Shown here: positions 43,389 through 53,800 of the stretch, one piece after another
Numbering within the stretch: the first letter of the stretch is position 1
Layout: the number at the start of each line of letters is the position of its first letter
Assembly: GCF_900116445.1 (NCBI RefSeq)
Contig: NZ_FPBH01000003.1
Coordinates: 487,447-551,446 of the forward strand
Direction: 5' to 3'
DNA: 64,000 nucleotides
Origin: Paraburkholderia aspalathi
GTDB lineage: Bacteria > Pseudomonadota > Gammaproteobacteria > Burkholderiales > Burkholderiaceae
The notes under the pieces: model-generated
What the model was told of the DNA's origin: nothing
Databases searched by the model: none
The model's input: only the letters and a program-made list of their open reading frames with translations
Position numbers and translations under genes: made by a program

Positions 43389-43497
43389 CCTCGCCGAACA
43401 CCCGATTGATCTCCCCCGCCTGATTGGGACCGCGCTTCTGATCGGGGGGGTGTCCTCATCCAGTGGTAAAGGAGCAGCATGAATCGACGGAGCGCCC

Positions 43498-44130
43498 ATG
43501 AAGATCGCTGTCTTGACGTTCGATGCCTTTAACGAAATTGACTCATTCGTGTCGGCCACCCTGCTCAATCGCCTGAGTGGCCGGGGACGGCGTGCTTACA
43601 TCACCGGCGCCGCGGACCAGGTGACGTCCAGGAACGGGATCGTGGTTGAGGTCCAGAAGCCATTGGAATTTGCCGGCGAAGCGGATGCGGTCATCTTTGG
43701 CAGCGGGATGAAGACCGACGAGATTGCCGAGGACCCCGCGATGTTAGCCCGCATGAACGTCGATCCTGCTCGCCAACTCCTTGTTGGCCAGTGCTCTGGA
43801 GCACTGATTATGTCGGCTCTCGGCCTGTTCTCGGGTGAGCCGGTTTGCACCGATCTGATGACTGAACCCCTGCTCACCCGGCAAGGGCCAGGCGTCTCGG
43901 ACCAGGCTTTTCATGCTCTGGGGAACGTGGCAACGGCAGGTGGCTGCCTGGCTTCCCAATACATCGCGGCGTGGATCATCGGAAGCATGTTGGGGATAGA
44001 ACAGGCTGCCACTGTGATTCGGTATGCCGCCCCGGTGGGTCAGCAAGACGAATACGTGAGCCGCGCCATCGCAACGGTCAGTCCGTTTCTGACCACTGAA
44101 GCAGGTCTCAAGGCGGCCTCGTCAACTTGA
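43498..44130 (+). CDS. DJ-1/PfpI superfamily protein
   Basis: 210 residues. Glutamine-amidotransferase-like fold; nucleophile elbow LVGQCSGALIMSALGLFSG with the conserved Cys; start MKIAVLTFDAFNEIDSFVSATLLNRL. Similar to isonitrile hydratase and other DJ-1 members. GGAGCGCCC before ATG 43498. It lies beside, and divergent from, the LysR remnant, which may once have regulated it. Confidence 0.87.
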   Translation: MKIAVLTFDAFNEIDSFVSATLLNRLSGRGRRAYITGAADQVTSRNGIVVEVQKPLEFAGEADAVIFGSGMKTDEIAEDPAMLARMNVDPARQLLVGQCSGALIMSALGLFSGEPVCTDLMTEPLLTRQGPGVSDQAFHALGNVATAGGCLASQYIAAWIIGSMLGIEQAATVIRYAAPVGQQDEYVSRAIATVSPFLTTEAGLKAASST

Positions 44131-44494
44131 TTCGCTCCGATGCAACATCCTCACACGCATCTTGCGTACGCGTTCACCTATCGTCAAAACGTGTTCCTGA
44201 TGGTCATCGAGACTGGCGGAATCCATCGGAATACAGGCATATGAACGTGAAGTTCACTCCTCTTGAACCATCCCTGGCATGTGGCCTCCACGCACGCTCA
44301 CCCGACTCGCACAGATGCTCACTGCCATCCTGTCGTTAATGGGATCGCGTGCGGCTATTCGATTAGTCAACGAACCTTCTTCATCTGGGAAGGTGTCACG
44401 CAGTACGTGACCGAGCTTGGCCAACGAACCGAGAGCAGATAGCGGCGCAAGGCAATATGTATCTCATTCTCGTGGACGGATCGAAAACTTGATT
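44131..44494. other. Gap between the DJ-1 and merR genes
   Basis: 364 bp without a protein-like frame on either strand. It contains no clear hairpin terminator. Both flanking genes end here (convergent), so a terminator is expected but not seen. Confidence 0.4.
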
Positions 44495-44902
44495 TCAGGG
44501 AGCAGCGTCGCATCCGCATCGCCCGAGATTCGGATGGGGGCCGTGTCCTCCGGCTGCCAGCCACTCGATCTTCGCCCGTACAAAGCGGATCATCGTGTCC
44601 AACTCACCCGCCTTCGCTTCCAGTCCGGCAAGTTGTGCCTTCAGGATGTCGGTCAGACGATCGGGCGGGATGCCGTTTTCGCGACGTTCCGTATCCAGGG
44701 CGGCGATTTCCTTGAGCGACAGGCCGAGGGACTGACCCACCCGAATCACCTCGGCGGCCTGGCGATCCTCATCAGTGAAGAGCTGGTAGGGGCGGCGGCC
44801 TCCCTTGCTGCTCGTGGTTGGCCGGAGAAGGCCGAGGCGCACATAGAAGCGCACCGTCTCGCGGGACAGTCCGTTGGCGCGGGCAAAATCCGAAATTAGC
44901 AT
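44495..44902 (-). CDS. MerR-family regulator
   Basis: 135 residues. MerR helix-turn-helix and wing: MLISDFARANGLSRETVRFYVRLGLLRPTTSSKGGRRPYQLFTDEDRQAAEVI, then a dimerisation helix (LTDILKAQLAGLEAKAGELDTMIRFVRAKIEWL). The tail has two Cys close together (LGRCGCDAAP), a possible metal or thiol sensor. Divergent from the SDR gene at 44977. The intervening promoter has the 19-bp spacer that MerR proteins correct. Confidence 0.9.
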   Translation of the reverse strand: MLISDFARANGLSRETVRFYVRLGLLRPTTSSKGGRRPYQLFTDEDRQAAEVIRVGQSLGLSLKEIAALDTERRENGIPPDRLTDILKAQLAGLEAKAGELDTMIRFVRAKIEWLAAGGHGPHPNLGRCGCDAAP

Positions 44903-44912
44903 GATTGAGCTA

Positions 44913-44943
44913 TTGACTATGTAGTGTGGTACGCCCTTAGAGT
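44913..44943 (+). promoter_or_regulatory. MerR-type promoter with 19-bp spacer
   Basis: -35 TTGACT (44913-44918) and -10 TAGAGT (44938-44943) separated by 19 bp, the over-long spacing typical of MerR-activated promoters. Within the 74-bp merR/SDR divergent region and oriented to the SDR gene. Confidence 0.78.
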
Positions 44944-44976
44944 GTAGTGCTCTTCCACCTGAAACAGGAAATGAAA

Positions 44977-45846
44977 ATGGCAAAGACATGGCTGATCACA
45001 GGAAGCGCGCATGGTCTCGGCCGGGCAATCGCCGAGGTCGTTCTCGACCATGGTGACCGTCTCGTCGCGACGGCGAGAAAGACTGAACTGCTTGCCGAGC
45101 TTCAGGCGCGGTATGGCGACCGGATCGCGGTCGCTACGCTCGACGTCACCGATGCGGTGGCCGCGCAGGCCGCCGTCAAGCTTGCGGTCGATACGTTCGG
45201 CAGACTGGACGTGCTGGTCAACAATGCGGGGTTCGGCTCCGTTGCGCCGTTCGAGCAGATGGGCGAGGACGACTTCAAGGCGCAGATCGACACGAATTTT
45301 TACGGCGTCGTCAACCTGACCCGCGCCGCTTTACCGGTCATGCGTCTGCAGCGCTCGGGGCACTTCATCAACATCTCGTCGGGTGCGGGCCGACTCGGTG
45401 CGCCCGGCATGAGCGCTTACCATGCCGCCAAGTTCGCGGTCGGCGGCTTCACTGAGGCGATCGCGAAAGAGGTCGCCGGGTTCGGTGTAAAAGTGGTCGC
45501 TGTCGAACCGGGGAGCATGCCGACCAACTGGGCGCCGCTCGCGACGAAACATGCCCCAACGATCATGCCGGACTACGAAGCGAGTGTCGGGCACATGCTG
45601 TCGATGGCGCAACGGTTGGCCGGTAACGAGATCGGCGACTTGAGCAAATACGCGAAAGTGATTTTCGATCTGTCCCGCAAGGACGAACTTCCCAATCATT
45701 TGCTGCTGGGAAGTGATGCACTGTTCGCCGTTCGCATGGCGGAAGCGGCTCGCGACAAGGCCACCGCGACATGGGAGCACGTCAGCCAGTCGACAGATCG
45801 GGATGACGCGGATCTGTCCTTTCTGCAACATCTGCGGCTGGATTGA
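44977..45846 (+). CDS. Short-chain dehydrogenase/reductase under MerR control
   Basis: 289 residues. WLITGSAHGLGRAIAEVVLDHG cofactor loop, LDVLVNNAGFG, catalytic ISSGAGR Ser and AYHAAKFAV YxxxK. The C-terminal 60 residues form the usual substrate lid. AGGAA eight bases before ATG 44977 decides for MAKTWLITG over MKMAKTW. Preceded by a 19-bp-spacer promoter, divergent from merR. Confidence 0.9.
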   Translation: MAKTWLITGSAHGLGRAIAEVVLDHGDRLVATARKTELLAELQARYGDRIAVATLDVTDAVAAQAAVKLAVDTFGRLDVLVNNAGFGSVAPFEQMGEDDFKAQIDTNFYGVVNLTRAALPVMRLQRSGHFINISSGAGRLGAPGMSAYHAAKFAVGGFTEAIAKEVAGFGVKVVAVEPGSMPTNWAPLATKHAPTIMPDYEASVGHMLSMAQRLAGNEIGDLSKYAKVIFDLSRKDELPNHLLLGSDALFAVRMAEAARDKATATWEHVSQSTDRDDADLSFLQHLRLD

Positions 45847-46040
45847 CGGAAGACGACGAAGTACGGCCGACCTAAGGCGTATCGGCCGTATCTTCCCGGG
45901 CAAACATGGGTGCTACGTGAGACACCCAATGCGCCGGCCGCCGTCAAAATGGTTCGGCAATGGTCCTCGGGCTACGGGCGTTCCCGAACTGAAACATGAG
46001 CCATGCAATCGAAGCGGCTATGTGCGTCAGCGAAGCACCT

Positions 46041-46949
46041 TTAGCGCGGTAAGGTAAGCGGTGCGCTCGGCCGTGACCAACCGGCGACCTTCAACTTGCG
46101 GGCGGAGGATCTGTTCGAAGAATAGTCGTTCGTCCACGTGAACTGCGTTGCGAGAATGTCGCCGAGCCGCGGAGCCCAGGGGTGCGGCGAGCTGCCAAGC
46201 AGCACGTCCCAGGAGGTGACCGCGGCCGGACGGACATCAATGTGGAACTCCATATGAATATCCGCGAACCCCGCATCTAAAGCGAAGCGGACCAGATCGC
46301 GTTCGCCGTAGTTGGCAATCGGACTCGCAGAAATTTTTTCCTCGGTATCGGGAAACTGAGCGGATTTCCAGCGATGCAGCAGGTGGAAGAAGTTGTCCCC
46401 CGCTTTCTCGGGCAAACCTTCAACGATTTTCCGCAGCGAGCTTGCTTCGATTGCATCGTCGCGCAAAATCGGTTCGGCGATCGATAGCCGGCCACCGGGC
46501 TTGAGAATCCGATGAAATTCCCGCAGGGCGGCCATCTTGTCCGGGACATACGCGAGAACGGCCCGTGTCGTGACTGCATCGACAGCGCCATCCTCAATGC
46601 CATCGAGTGATTCGGCGGAGCCTTGGATGAAGACGCACTGATCCTGGATGTTCCGCTGAACTGCGAGTGCTTCAGTGTGACGAAGCAGAGGTGCCGAAAT
46701 ATCCGTCATAAGCACGCGCAGCGATGGGCCTATGCGGTCGATCGCGCTTAAACCGATCAGCCCATCGCCGGTACCGATGTCGGCGAGCGTCATGCCAGGG
46801 GCAAGCCTCGCGCCGGCCAGAACGCGGTCCACATGATGTTTGAGTTCGACATGGAGAGCTCGTTCGTGCCCTGGGTCATCTCCGTGCCGGATATGTAACA
46901 GCCAATCGGACCACACATCGGATTGCAGCTGGGAGTCGGAACTATTCAT
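46041..46949 (-). CDS. Class I SAM-dependent methyltransferase
   Basis: 302 residues. Motif I LADIGTGDGLIGLSAI, motif II MTDIS, DAVTTRAVLAYVPDKMAALREFHRILKPGGRLSIAEP. A long N-terminal helical part (SDWLLHIRHGDDPGHERALHVELKHHVDRVLAGARL) suggests a small-molecule methyltransferase. The last 25 residues (SSNRSSARKLKVAGWSRPSA...) are basic and unlike the family end; this may be a frameshifted tail. Divergent from the gene at 47312 over 362 bp. Substrate unknown. Confidence 0.82.
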   Translation of the reverse strand: MNSSDSQLQSDVWSDWLLHIRHGDDPGHERALHVELKHHVDRVLAGARLAPGMTLADIGTGDGLIGLSAIDRIGPSLRVLMTDISAPLLRHTEALAVQRNIQDQCVFIQGSAESLDGIEDGAVDAVTTRAVLAYVPDKMAALREFHRILKPGGRLSIAEPILRDDAIEASSLRKIVEGLPEKAGDNFFHLLHRWKSAQFPDTEEKISASPIANYGERDLVRFALDAGFADIHMEFHIDVRPAAVTSWDVLLGSSPHPWAPRLGDILATQFTWTNDYSSNRSSARKLKVAGWSRPSAPLTLPR

Positions 46950-47311
46950 GTCGAAGGACGAATCTTGATTGGATAACGAGGTGTGTCGAATGACCAAAGA
47001 CTCGAACCTCATCCCGGATCAGCCGACCAGCAGTTGAGCGGCATCGCCGTCGGCGCATGAATGTTAGGGACGCTACCTTATGAGAACCTGAAGGACCTGC
47101 TGTCGGAGCGGGGAAACGCTTGGGAATGTCTGTCTTCGGACTGAGGATAGACAAAGGGGTCAGCGCTATGAGAGGCTTCGCATCAAGCCGATCCGACGGC
47201 AAGGCGATCCGCACGCTGCGACGTTGACCATATCGCCCGGCCTCTGCTGCAAGTGGGTTGGGAAGCCGTCATTCCAGCACGGCGATCCTTCAAGAAAACG
47301 AGAGCTAGAAC
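46950..47311. other. Divergent region between two methyltransferase genes
   Basis: 362 bp, no protein-like frame. Contains the promoters of both genes; no strong palindrome seen. GC content is slightly lower than in the flanking genes. Confidence 0.4.
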
Positions 47312-48871
47312 GTGAGTGAGTGGGAAGCCGGCAGCATTGATGGTATTGCGTACACGTACGGCTATTGCGACGAACTGGATCCGCTACGTCTTAGACTTCC
47401 GTTGCTACAGTCGGGAATCGCCCCTCCGACCCTGCGTACCGCCTGCGAGCTAGGATTCGGCCACGGCGTCAGCGTGAATATCCACGCAGCCGGGTCAACT
47501 ACAAGATGGTTCGGTACTGACTTCAACCCGTCTCATGCGAGCTTTGCCCAGCAACTGACACAGTGCGCAGGATCCCAGGCAAGCTTGTTCGCCGAAAGCT
47601 TCGCAGAATTCTGTAGGCGAGACGAATTGCCGAAATTTGATTTCATCGGCATGCATGGTATCTGGAGCTGGATTTCCGACGAAAATCGCGCGCTTATTGC
47701 CGATTTCATTCGACGCAAACTCAATGACGGCGGCGTCGTGTATATGAGCTATAACACCCAGCCCGGGTGGGCCACGATGTTGCCGGTGCGCGAATTGATG
47801 AACTGTCATTTTCAGGTGAGCGCGCGGTTGAATGAACACGGCGGCGTACCCGCCGAAACGCAAGTCCAGACGCACATTGCTGCGGCGTTGGACTTCGTGA
47901 AGTCCGTGGTTGCGACGCAGCCCGGCTACGCAGTGGTCAACCCGCAGTTGGCTGAACGTGTCGACGCATTGTCCAAGGAGAACACGCACTACCTCGCGCA
48001 CGAATATTTCAATCGTGACTGGCAGCCCATGACTTTCTCGCAGGTCACATCATCGCTTGCCGCGAGCGGTTTGACTTATGGCTGTTCTGCTGACTATCGC
48101 GATCACGTTGACGAGATCAATCTCAACCCAGCTCAACGCGCCTTGTTGGCGGGCGTTCCAGATACCGCTTTACTTGAGACCGTACGGGACTTTTGCATCA
48201 ACCGGTCGATGCGGCGAGATTACTGGGTCAAAGGGAGCCAAACACTCGGTGAGGATGCGCAGCAGACGGCGCTGCGCGCGCATCGCGTCATGCTGGCGCT
48301 GCCGAGGGCTTCAGTCCTGCTGAAGATACGCGGTGCGCTGGGAGAAGCGACGCTACCGGAAAGCTCATATGGTCCGATCCTCGACGCGCTTGCCAGCCAT
48401 CAACCTGCACGCCTCGTCGATATCGAAAACAGCGTCCGCGGACGCGGGATTACGCTCCCCTTCATCGTCAAGGCCGTAACGTTGCTAGTAGGGGCCGGGG
48501 TGCTGCTGAATGTACAGGAAGAGGCGCACATCGAGCTCGCTCGTCCGTCATCGGACAGGCTGAACGCCGCCATTTGCGAGCAGGCGCTCCAGCACGGGGA
48601 CGTACAATTCCTCGTCAGCCCGGTGTCCGGATCGGGTGTTTTGATTCCCCGTGTGCCGCAGCTCTTCCTGTTGGCGAGGCGACGTCATTTAAGGGAACCC
48701 GCACAGTGGGCCGAATTCGCCGAAGCTGCTTTACACACGAGCCTCACGCCGGCTCATGCCATGGAAGGTGTTGCCGTTAGCCCGCTGAACACCCGCGACG
48801 ATCTGATTGCGAAAGCGAATCGCTTTGCTGAAATACACCTACCGATATTGCAGGCACTGGGAATCGCTTGA
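47312..48871 (+). CDS. Methyltransferase with methyltransferase-regulatory domain
   Basis: 519 residues. SAM-binding domain about 1-200 with ACELGFGHGVSVNIHA (motif I), WFGTDFNPSHASFA, FDFIGMHGIWSWISDENRALIADFIRRKLNDGGVVYMSYNTQPGWATM, then the MethyTransf_Reg-like middle (HEYFNRDWQPMTFSQVTSSLAASGLTYGCSADY) and a helical C-terminal region. This pairing is found near O-antigen or flagellar/surface modification loci. GTG start at 47312. The substrate is unknown. Confidence 0.85.
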   Translation: MSEWEAGSIDGIAYTYGYCDELDPLRLRLPLLQSGIAPPTLRTACELGFGHGVSVNIHAAGSTTRWFGTDFNPSHASFAQQLTQCAGSQASLFAESFAEFCRRDELPKFDFIGMHGIWSWISDENRALIADFIRRKLNDGGVVYMSYNTQPGWATMLPVRELMNCHFQVSARLNEHGGVPAETQVQTHIAAALDFVKSVVATQPGYAVVNPQLAERVDALSKENTHYLAHEYFNRDWQPMTFSQVTSSLAASGLTYGCSADYRDHVDEINLNPAQRALLAGVPDTALLETVRDFCINRSMRRDYWVKGSQTLGEDAQQTALRAHRVMLALPRASVLLKIRGALGEATLPESSYGPILDALASHQPARLVDIENSVRGRGITLPFIVKAVTLLVGAGVLLNVQEEAHIELARPSSDRLNAAICEQALQHGDVQFLVSPVSGSGVLIPRVPQLFLLARRRHLREPAQWAEFAEAALHTSLTPAHAMEGVAVSPLNTRDDLIAKANRFAEIHLPILQALGIA

Positions 48872-49010
48872 GGAAGCGATACGGTCGGCAAGTGGATCGC
48901 GCTAGCTCCATGACCGCGTCCGCTCCAGCGGACAACCGGGCGTTCGGCCAACGCAATCGCCGCGCAGCTGCTTACGGCGATCACGTCATCCGGCAAATAA
49001 AGCGCGGCCG

Positions 49011-50099
49011 TTACTGCTGGTCGTCTGTCGGTACAAAGGCCATGCCGTGCGGACTGGCCAGATTGGTCACCAGAGGAAGGACTGCCCCGCTACGCAAATC
49101 AAGTTGGCCTACATAAGCCGGCACCGTCGGCGTGCTACTCGTAGCGGCCACGCCCGTTGATGCGGAGAACGCCGCGTCGCGCTGCCAGACATTGGCACTA
49201 ATCTTGTACACCACGTTCGCCTTCGTATCGGACACGAGCAGATAGCCCCGTCGCGCAGTGGCGAATACCGTGTCGTCAACCTGCACGTTGCCGAGAAGCG
49301 GAAGATATTGCACTCGCGGCTCATCGCCCGACAAGCGCAACAAGACAAGCTGACCATCCCCCTGATCATCGAGCAGCACATCACCCGACGGCGTCAGCGT
49401 CATCGAATCCGGATCGGTCAGGTTGAGGGTTGCCACCGTGCCAAACGGAATGTTGCTGGCGTCCAATGTGCCGCGCATTACCGGAGTGACGTCGATCGTG
49501 TAGGTGTTTGCATCAAGGTGCACAACGCGGACAATCGCGGGCCCCATATTCTTGCCGCTACTGTTAAGGGAGGGATTGGACGCGCTGAAGTAGGCCTGGC
49601 CGTCCTTGAACACGATGTCGTCGTAACCGCCGCCGTGCAGCGTCTTGCCAAAGGAATACGGTTTGGATGCCTGGCCGGTTGAGGGATTGATGATGACGAG
49701 GTTTGGATTCGCATCCTCATTCTGCATCGCCCAGATCTCTCGCGTGTACGGATTGACCTTCAGGCCATCGTTGTGTCCCGCGACCTGGTAAGTCTTCACG
49801 ACACTGCCGTCTGACGAGTATTCAACAATCGCGCTCATCGCGCCATTCGAGCCGTCGGGGGCGCCGTTGTTTGCATAGCCAACCCAAACGTGACCATCGA
49901 GCACGGCCAGTGAATCCGGTGCGCTCATCAACCCGCCGGAACCCGCTGCGAACACAGTCAGGCTAAAACCCGGAGTGACGATCGGCTTCGCCGAGGTTTG
50001 CGCGTCGGCGCTCCCGGCCGCGAAACAGAGAGCGGCGAACGCGAGCGCGGTGCGGCTAAAAATGCGGCTTACTGCGTGAACAGATCGAACGCTCGGCAT
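49011..50099 (-). CDS. Secreted beta-propeller-like (NHL/SMP-30-type) protein
   Basis: 362 residues. Signal peptide (MPSVRSVHAVSRIFSRTALAFAALCFAAGSADA). The rest consists of repeated beta-sheet blades with LAVLDGHVWVGYANNG, LKVNPYTREIWAMQNEDANPNLVIINP, PDSMTLTPSGDVLLDDQGDGQLVLLRL and YLLVSDTKANVVYKI, the pattern of a six-bladed periplasmic propeller. No catalytic motif identified. AGGAGA before ATG 50099 decides the start. It stands alone. Confidence 0.8.
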   Translation of the reverse strand: MPSVRSVHAVSRIFSRTALAFAALCFAAGSADAQTSAKPIVTPGFSLTVFAAGSGGLMSAPDSLAVLDGHVWVGYANNGAPDGSNGAMSAIVEYSSDGSVVKTYQVAGHNDGLKVNPYTREIWAMQNEDANPNLVIINPSTGQASKPYSFGKTLHGGGYDDIVFKDGQAYFSASNPSLNSSGKNMGPAIVRVVHLDANTYTIDVTPVMRGTLDASNIPFGTVATLNLTDPDSMTLTPSGDVLLDDQGDGQLVLLRLSGDEPRVQYLPLLGNVQVDDTVFATARRGYLLVSDTKANVVYKISANVWQRDAAFSASTGVAATSSTPTVPAYVGQLDLRSGAVLPLVTNLASPHGMAFVPTDDQQ

Positions 50100-50414
50100 G
50101 TTTGTCTCCTGAAACATTCATACGGGGTGGAAAGGCAGGGATACCGACATTTTGCGAGGTAGCCGGTGATTAAACGTAATAGATAGAAACATGCGCGGAT
50201 GACTGAATGGTGACGGCTCGCAATGCGATGAGAAACCTTATGCCAATCTTAAGAAAGGGACGCCTCTATCAACACTCTCTTTTGGCCTTTTCTTAATTCT
50301 CCTTATGAGATCCTTAAGAAGATGGAAATTTTGAAAAAATATACTGCTCAAGCACTCCGAATCGAGGCCGATAGACAGAACGCAGTACACACGTTTTTCT
50401 ACTGGGAGATTTGA
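50100..50414. other. AT-rich gap upstream of the Ser/Ala-rich gene
   Basis: 315 bp, markedly AT-richer than average, with CTTAAGAA at 50248-50255 and again at 50313-50320 on the same strand. No gene seen. It must carry the promoters of both divergent neighbours. Confidence 0.45.
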
Positions 50415-50714
50415 ATGTCCATTCAGGCAGTCGGTCAAAGCACCGCACAAGCGCCGGCCTCATCCGCCGCGTCGACATCGGGTTCAGCGTCGAGCGCGCC
50501 GGCATCGAGCACGAGCGCTTCGTCGGCTACGGGGTCGAGCACCAGCACGTCCGCTTCGTCAGCGTCGTCGTATACGGTCAACATCAGCAGCGCCGCACGT
50601 GCTTTGTTGGCCGAAGCAAGCGAGACGTCAGTTCAGACCGCGCAGGAAGCAGGAAAGGGCGATCAACAGGCGCAACGCCTGCTCGCCAAGGAGGTCGCAA
50701 ACAAAGTGCATTAA
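50415..50714 (+). CDS. Ser/Ala-rich small protein
   Basis: 99 residues. Residues 10-55 are almost only Ser, Ala, Thr and Gly; then YTVNISSAARALLAEASETSVQTAQEAGKGDQQAQRLLAKE, a predicted helix. No signal peptide. The VNISSAARALLAEA block resembles short tails of anti-sigma/FlgM-like or putative cell-surface proteins, but no family can be named. GGGAGA precedes the ATG. An AT-rich region upstream. Confidence 0.7.
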   Translation: MSIQAVGQSTAQAPASSAASTSGSASSAPASSTSASSATGSSTSTSASSASSYTVNISSAARALLAEASETSVQTAQEAGKGDQQAQRLLAKEVANKVH

Positions 50715-50862
50715 CGCCCCCCGGGAGTTCAGCCTGAAGGTAGGGACCGTCACGCCGGATCGGCGGCGGTCCAACAGAATTGAAATGCGTGCTGGGATGG
50801 CACGCTGAGCATGGAAGAGCGCGCCAGCAGTCGAGCACTGGCAGTTACGCTGCCGACCGCAC

Positions 50863-53800
50863 TCAACCTATCGATTCGCGCTCGAACATATCGCCTTTCG
50901 CGCGCCGCTCCGCCAGCCAATGCGACAAACGGTCGAACCACAGGTGCACAACCGGCGTCGTGAAGAGCGTCAGCATCTGCGAAACGATCAGGCCGCCGAC
51001 AATCGCGATGCCGAGCGGGACACGCAGTTCCGCGCCCGCGCCAGACCCAAGCGCAAGCGGCAGTGCGCCGAACAGCGCGGCAAGCGTCGTCATCATGATC
51101 GGCCGGAAGCGCAGCACGCATGCCTGACGGATCGCTTCCTGTGGCGATAAGCCATGCTCACGCTCGGCCACGAGCGCGAAGTCAATCATCATGATCGCGT
51201 TCTTCTTCACAATACCGATCAGCAGGATGATGCCAATCATCCCCATGATGGAGAGATCCTGGCCGCACAGCATTAGCGCGAGCAATGCGCCCACACCCGC
51301 CGAAGGCAGCGTCGAAATAATGGTGAGCGGGTGAATCGCGCTTTCGTACAGGATGCCGAGGATCAGATACACCACGACGAGCGCGGCCGCGATCAGATAC
51401 GGTTCACTGGCAAGAGAGGCCTGAAACGCCTGCGCTGTGCCCTGAAACGACCCCGTCAAGCTGTCGGGTTTGCCTGCCGCGCTTTCGGCCTGATGAATCG
51501 CCGTCACGGCATTGCCGAGCGATTGCCCCGGCGCCAGATTGAACGAGATCGTCACAGCCGGGAACAGCCCCTGATGATTCACCGAAATCGGCGACACGTT
51601 GTTTTCGATTTTCGCCAGCGTGTTGAGCGGCACCAGTTCGTTCGTCAGCGGCGAACGAACATAGAGGTGCGCGAGCGCATCGGTGGTCAACTGGAAGCTC
51701 GGATCGACTTCCTCGACGACGTGGTACTGATTCAGCTGCGTGAACAGCGTGGCAATCTGCCGTTGGCCGAATGCGTCGTACAGCGTGTCGTCGATGGCTT
51801 GCGCGGTAATGCCGAAGCGCGAGGCGGTACTGCGGTCGATCACGAGCGTCGCGCTGGTCGCGGCAGCTTGCTGATCCGAAGTGACGTCGGCGAGTTGCGG
51901 CAGCTTCGACAGCTTGTCGGTCAGCACGCCAGCCCAATGATTGAGTTCACTGATATCGGGGTCCTGCAGCGTGTACTGATACTGCGCGGCGCTGATACGG
52001 CCACCTACCTGAATATCCTGGCGGACCTGCATCGACAATGAAATGCCCATCACCTTCGCTAACTGCGGCTTCAGACGATTGAGCACCTGCGCGGCGCTGT
52101 CCTTGCGCTGACCGAACGCCTTCAGGTTGATCATCACGCGGCCCTGGCTCACGGTCGGATTCGCGCCCATCCAGTAATAGACGTTGTCGACGGCGGGATC
52201 GGCTTCGATAATATTGCCCAGTTGCTGCATTTTCAGAGACATAGCGCGCGGGGAGATGTCTGGCGCGGCCTGCGCGACACCCATGATCAACCCGGAGTCT
52301 TCCTGCGGGAAGAAGCCCTTCGGGATCACGACGAACAGCGCGATCGTCGCGACGATCGTCGCGATCGTCACGCCAAGCATCAGTTTCGGCCAATTCAACA
52401 CCCAATCGAGACCTCGCTCGTAACGCCGCTCCACCGCGACAAAGCCTCGTTCGAGCCAGGCTTCGAGCTTGCGCATCCGCCCTGTGTCATCCGGCTCAGG
52501 CAAACGTATCAGCCAGCCGCATAGCATCGGCGTGACGGTCAACGAGACCAGCGCCGACATCAGGATCGCCGCGCTCACTGTCACCGCGAATTCGCGGAAC
52601 AGGCGTCCGACAATGCCGCCCATCAACAGGATCGGAATGAACACCGCGATCAGCGAGATCGTCATCGAGATAATGGTGAAGCGCACTTCCATTACGCCGA
52701 GCAGCGCGGCTTTCATGCGCGGCACGCCTTCTTCGACATGCCGCATCACGTTTTCGATCACGACAATCGCATCGTCCACCACGAAGCCCACCGCGATGGT
52801 CAACCCCATCAGCGACAGATTGTCTAGGCTATAGCCGAGCAGATACATCACGCCGAACGTAGCGACCAGCGACAAAGGAATCGTCAGGCTCGGGATAATC
52901 GTCGCCCACACGTTGCGCAGAAACGAGAAGATGACCATCACGACGAGTGCGACCGTCAGCATCAGCGTGAACTGCACGTCGTGCACCGACGCATTGATCG
53001 TTTGCGTGCGATCGCCCACTACATTCAAATGCGCGGCGGCGGGCAGCGTCGCTTCGAGTGCTGGCAGCTTTGCCTTGATGTTGGCGATCGTCTGCACGAC
53101 GTTGTAGCCAGGCTGCTTGTGAATATCGAGGATGATCGCGCGTTCGTGCTGAAGCCATGCGGCCTGCTGGTTGTCTTCGGCGGCGTTCAGAACGGTGCCG
53201 AGATCGGATAGGCGAATCGGCGCGCCGTTCTTGTACGCGACCACCAGATCGCGATACGCCGAGGCGGTCGTGATCTGGTCGGTGGCATTGAAAATCACCG
53301 AGCGATCCGGCCCGTTCAGGCTGCCCTTGGGTGCATTCACCGTCTGCAAGCCGACGATCGAGCGCACGTCTTCCAGCGTGAGGCCGCGTGCGGTGAGCTT
53401 GTCGGGATCGAGCTGAATACGCACGGCGGGCCGCTGCTCGCCGTGGAAATCGACGAGACCCACGCCTGGCAACTGCGAGATCTGCTGCGCCAGATAGTCC
53501 TCTGCGTAGCTGTCGAGTTGCGTAAGCGTGAGCGATGGCGACGTTAGCGCGAGTGACAGCAAGGTGAAGTCCGCCGGGTTGACCTTTTCATAGGTCGGCG
53601 GATTCGGCAGATTCTTCGGTAGGGTGCCGCCCGCCGCATTGATCGCCGTCTGCACATCCTGCGCCGCGCCGTTGATGTCGCGCGACAGATCGAACTGCAC
53701 GGCGATGTTGGTGGTACCCAGCGAGCTTGACGACGTCATCTGCGTGATACCCGCGATCAGCGAGAGTTGTCGTTCGAGCGGCGTCGCTACCGAAGTCGCC

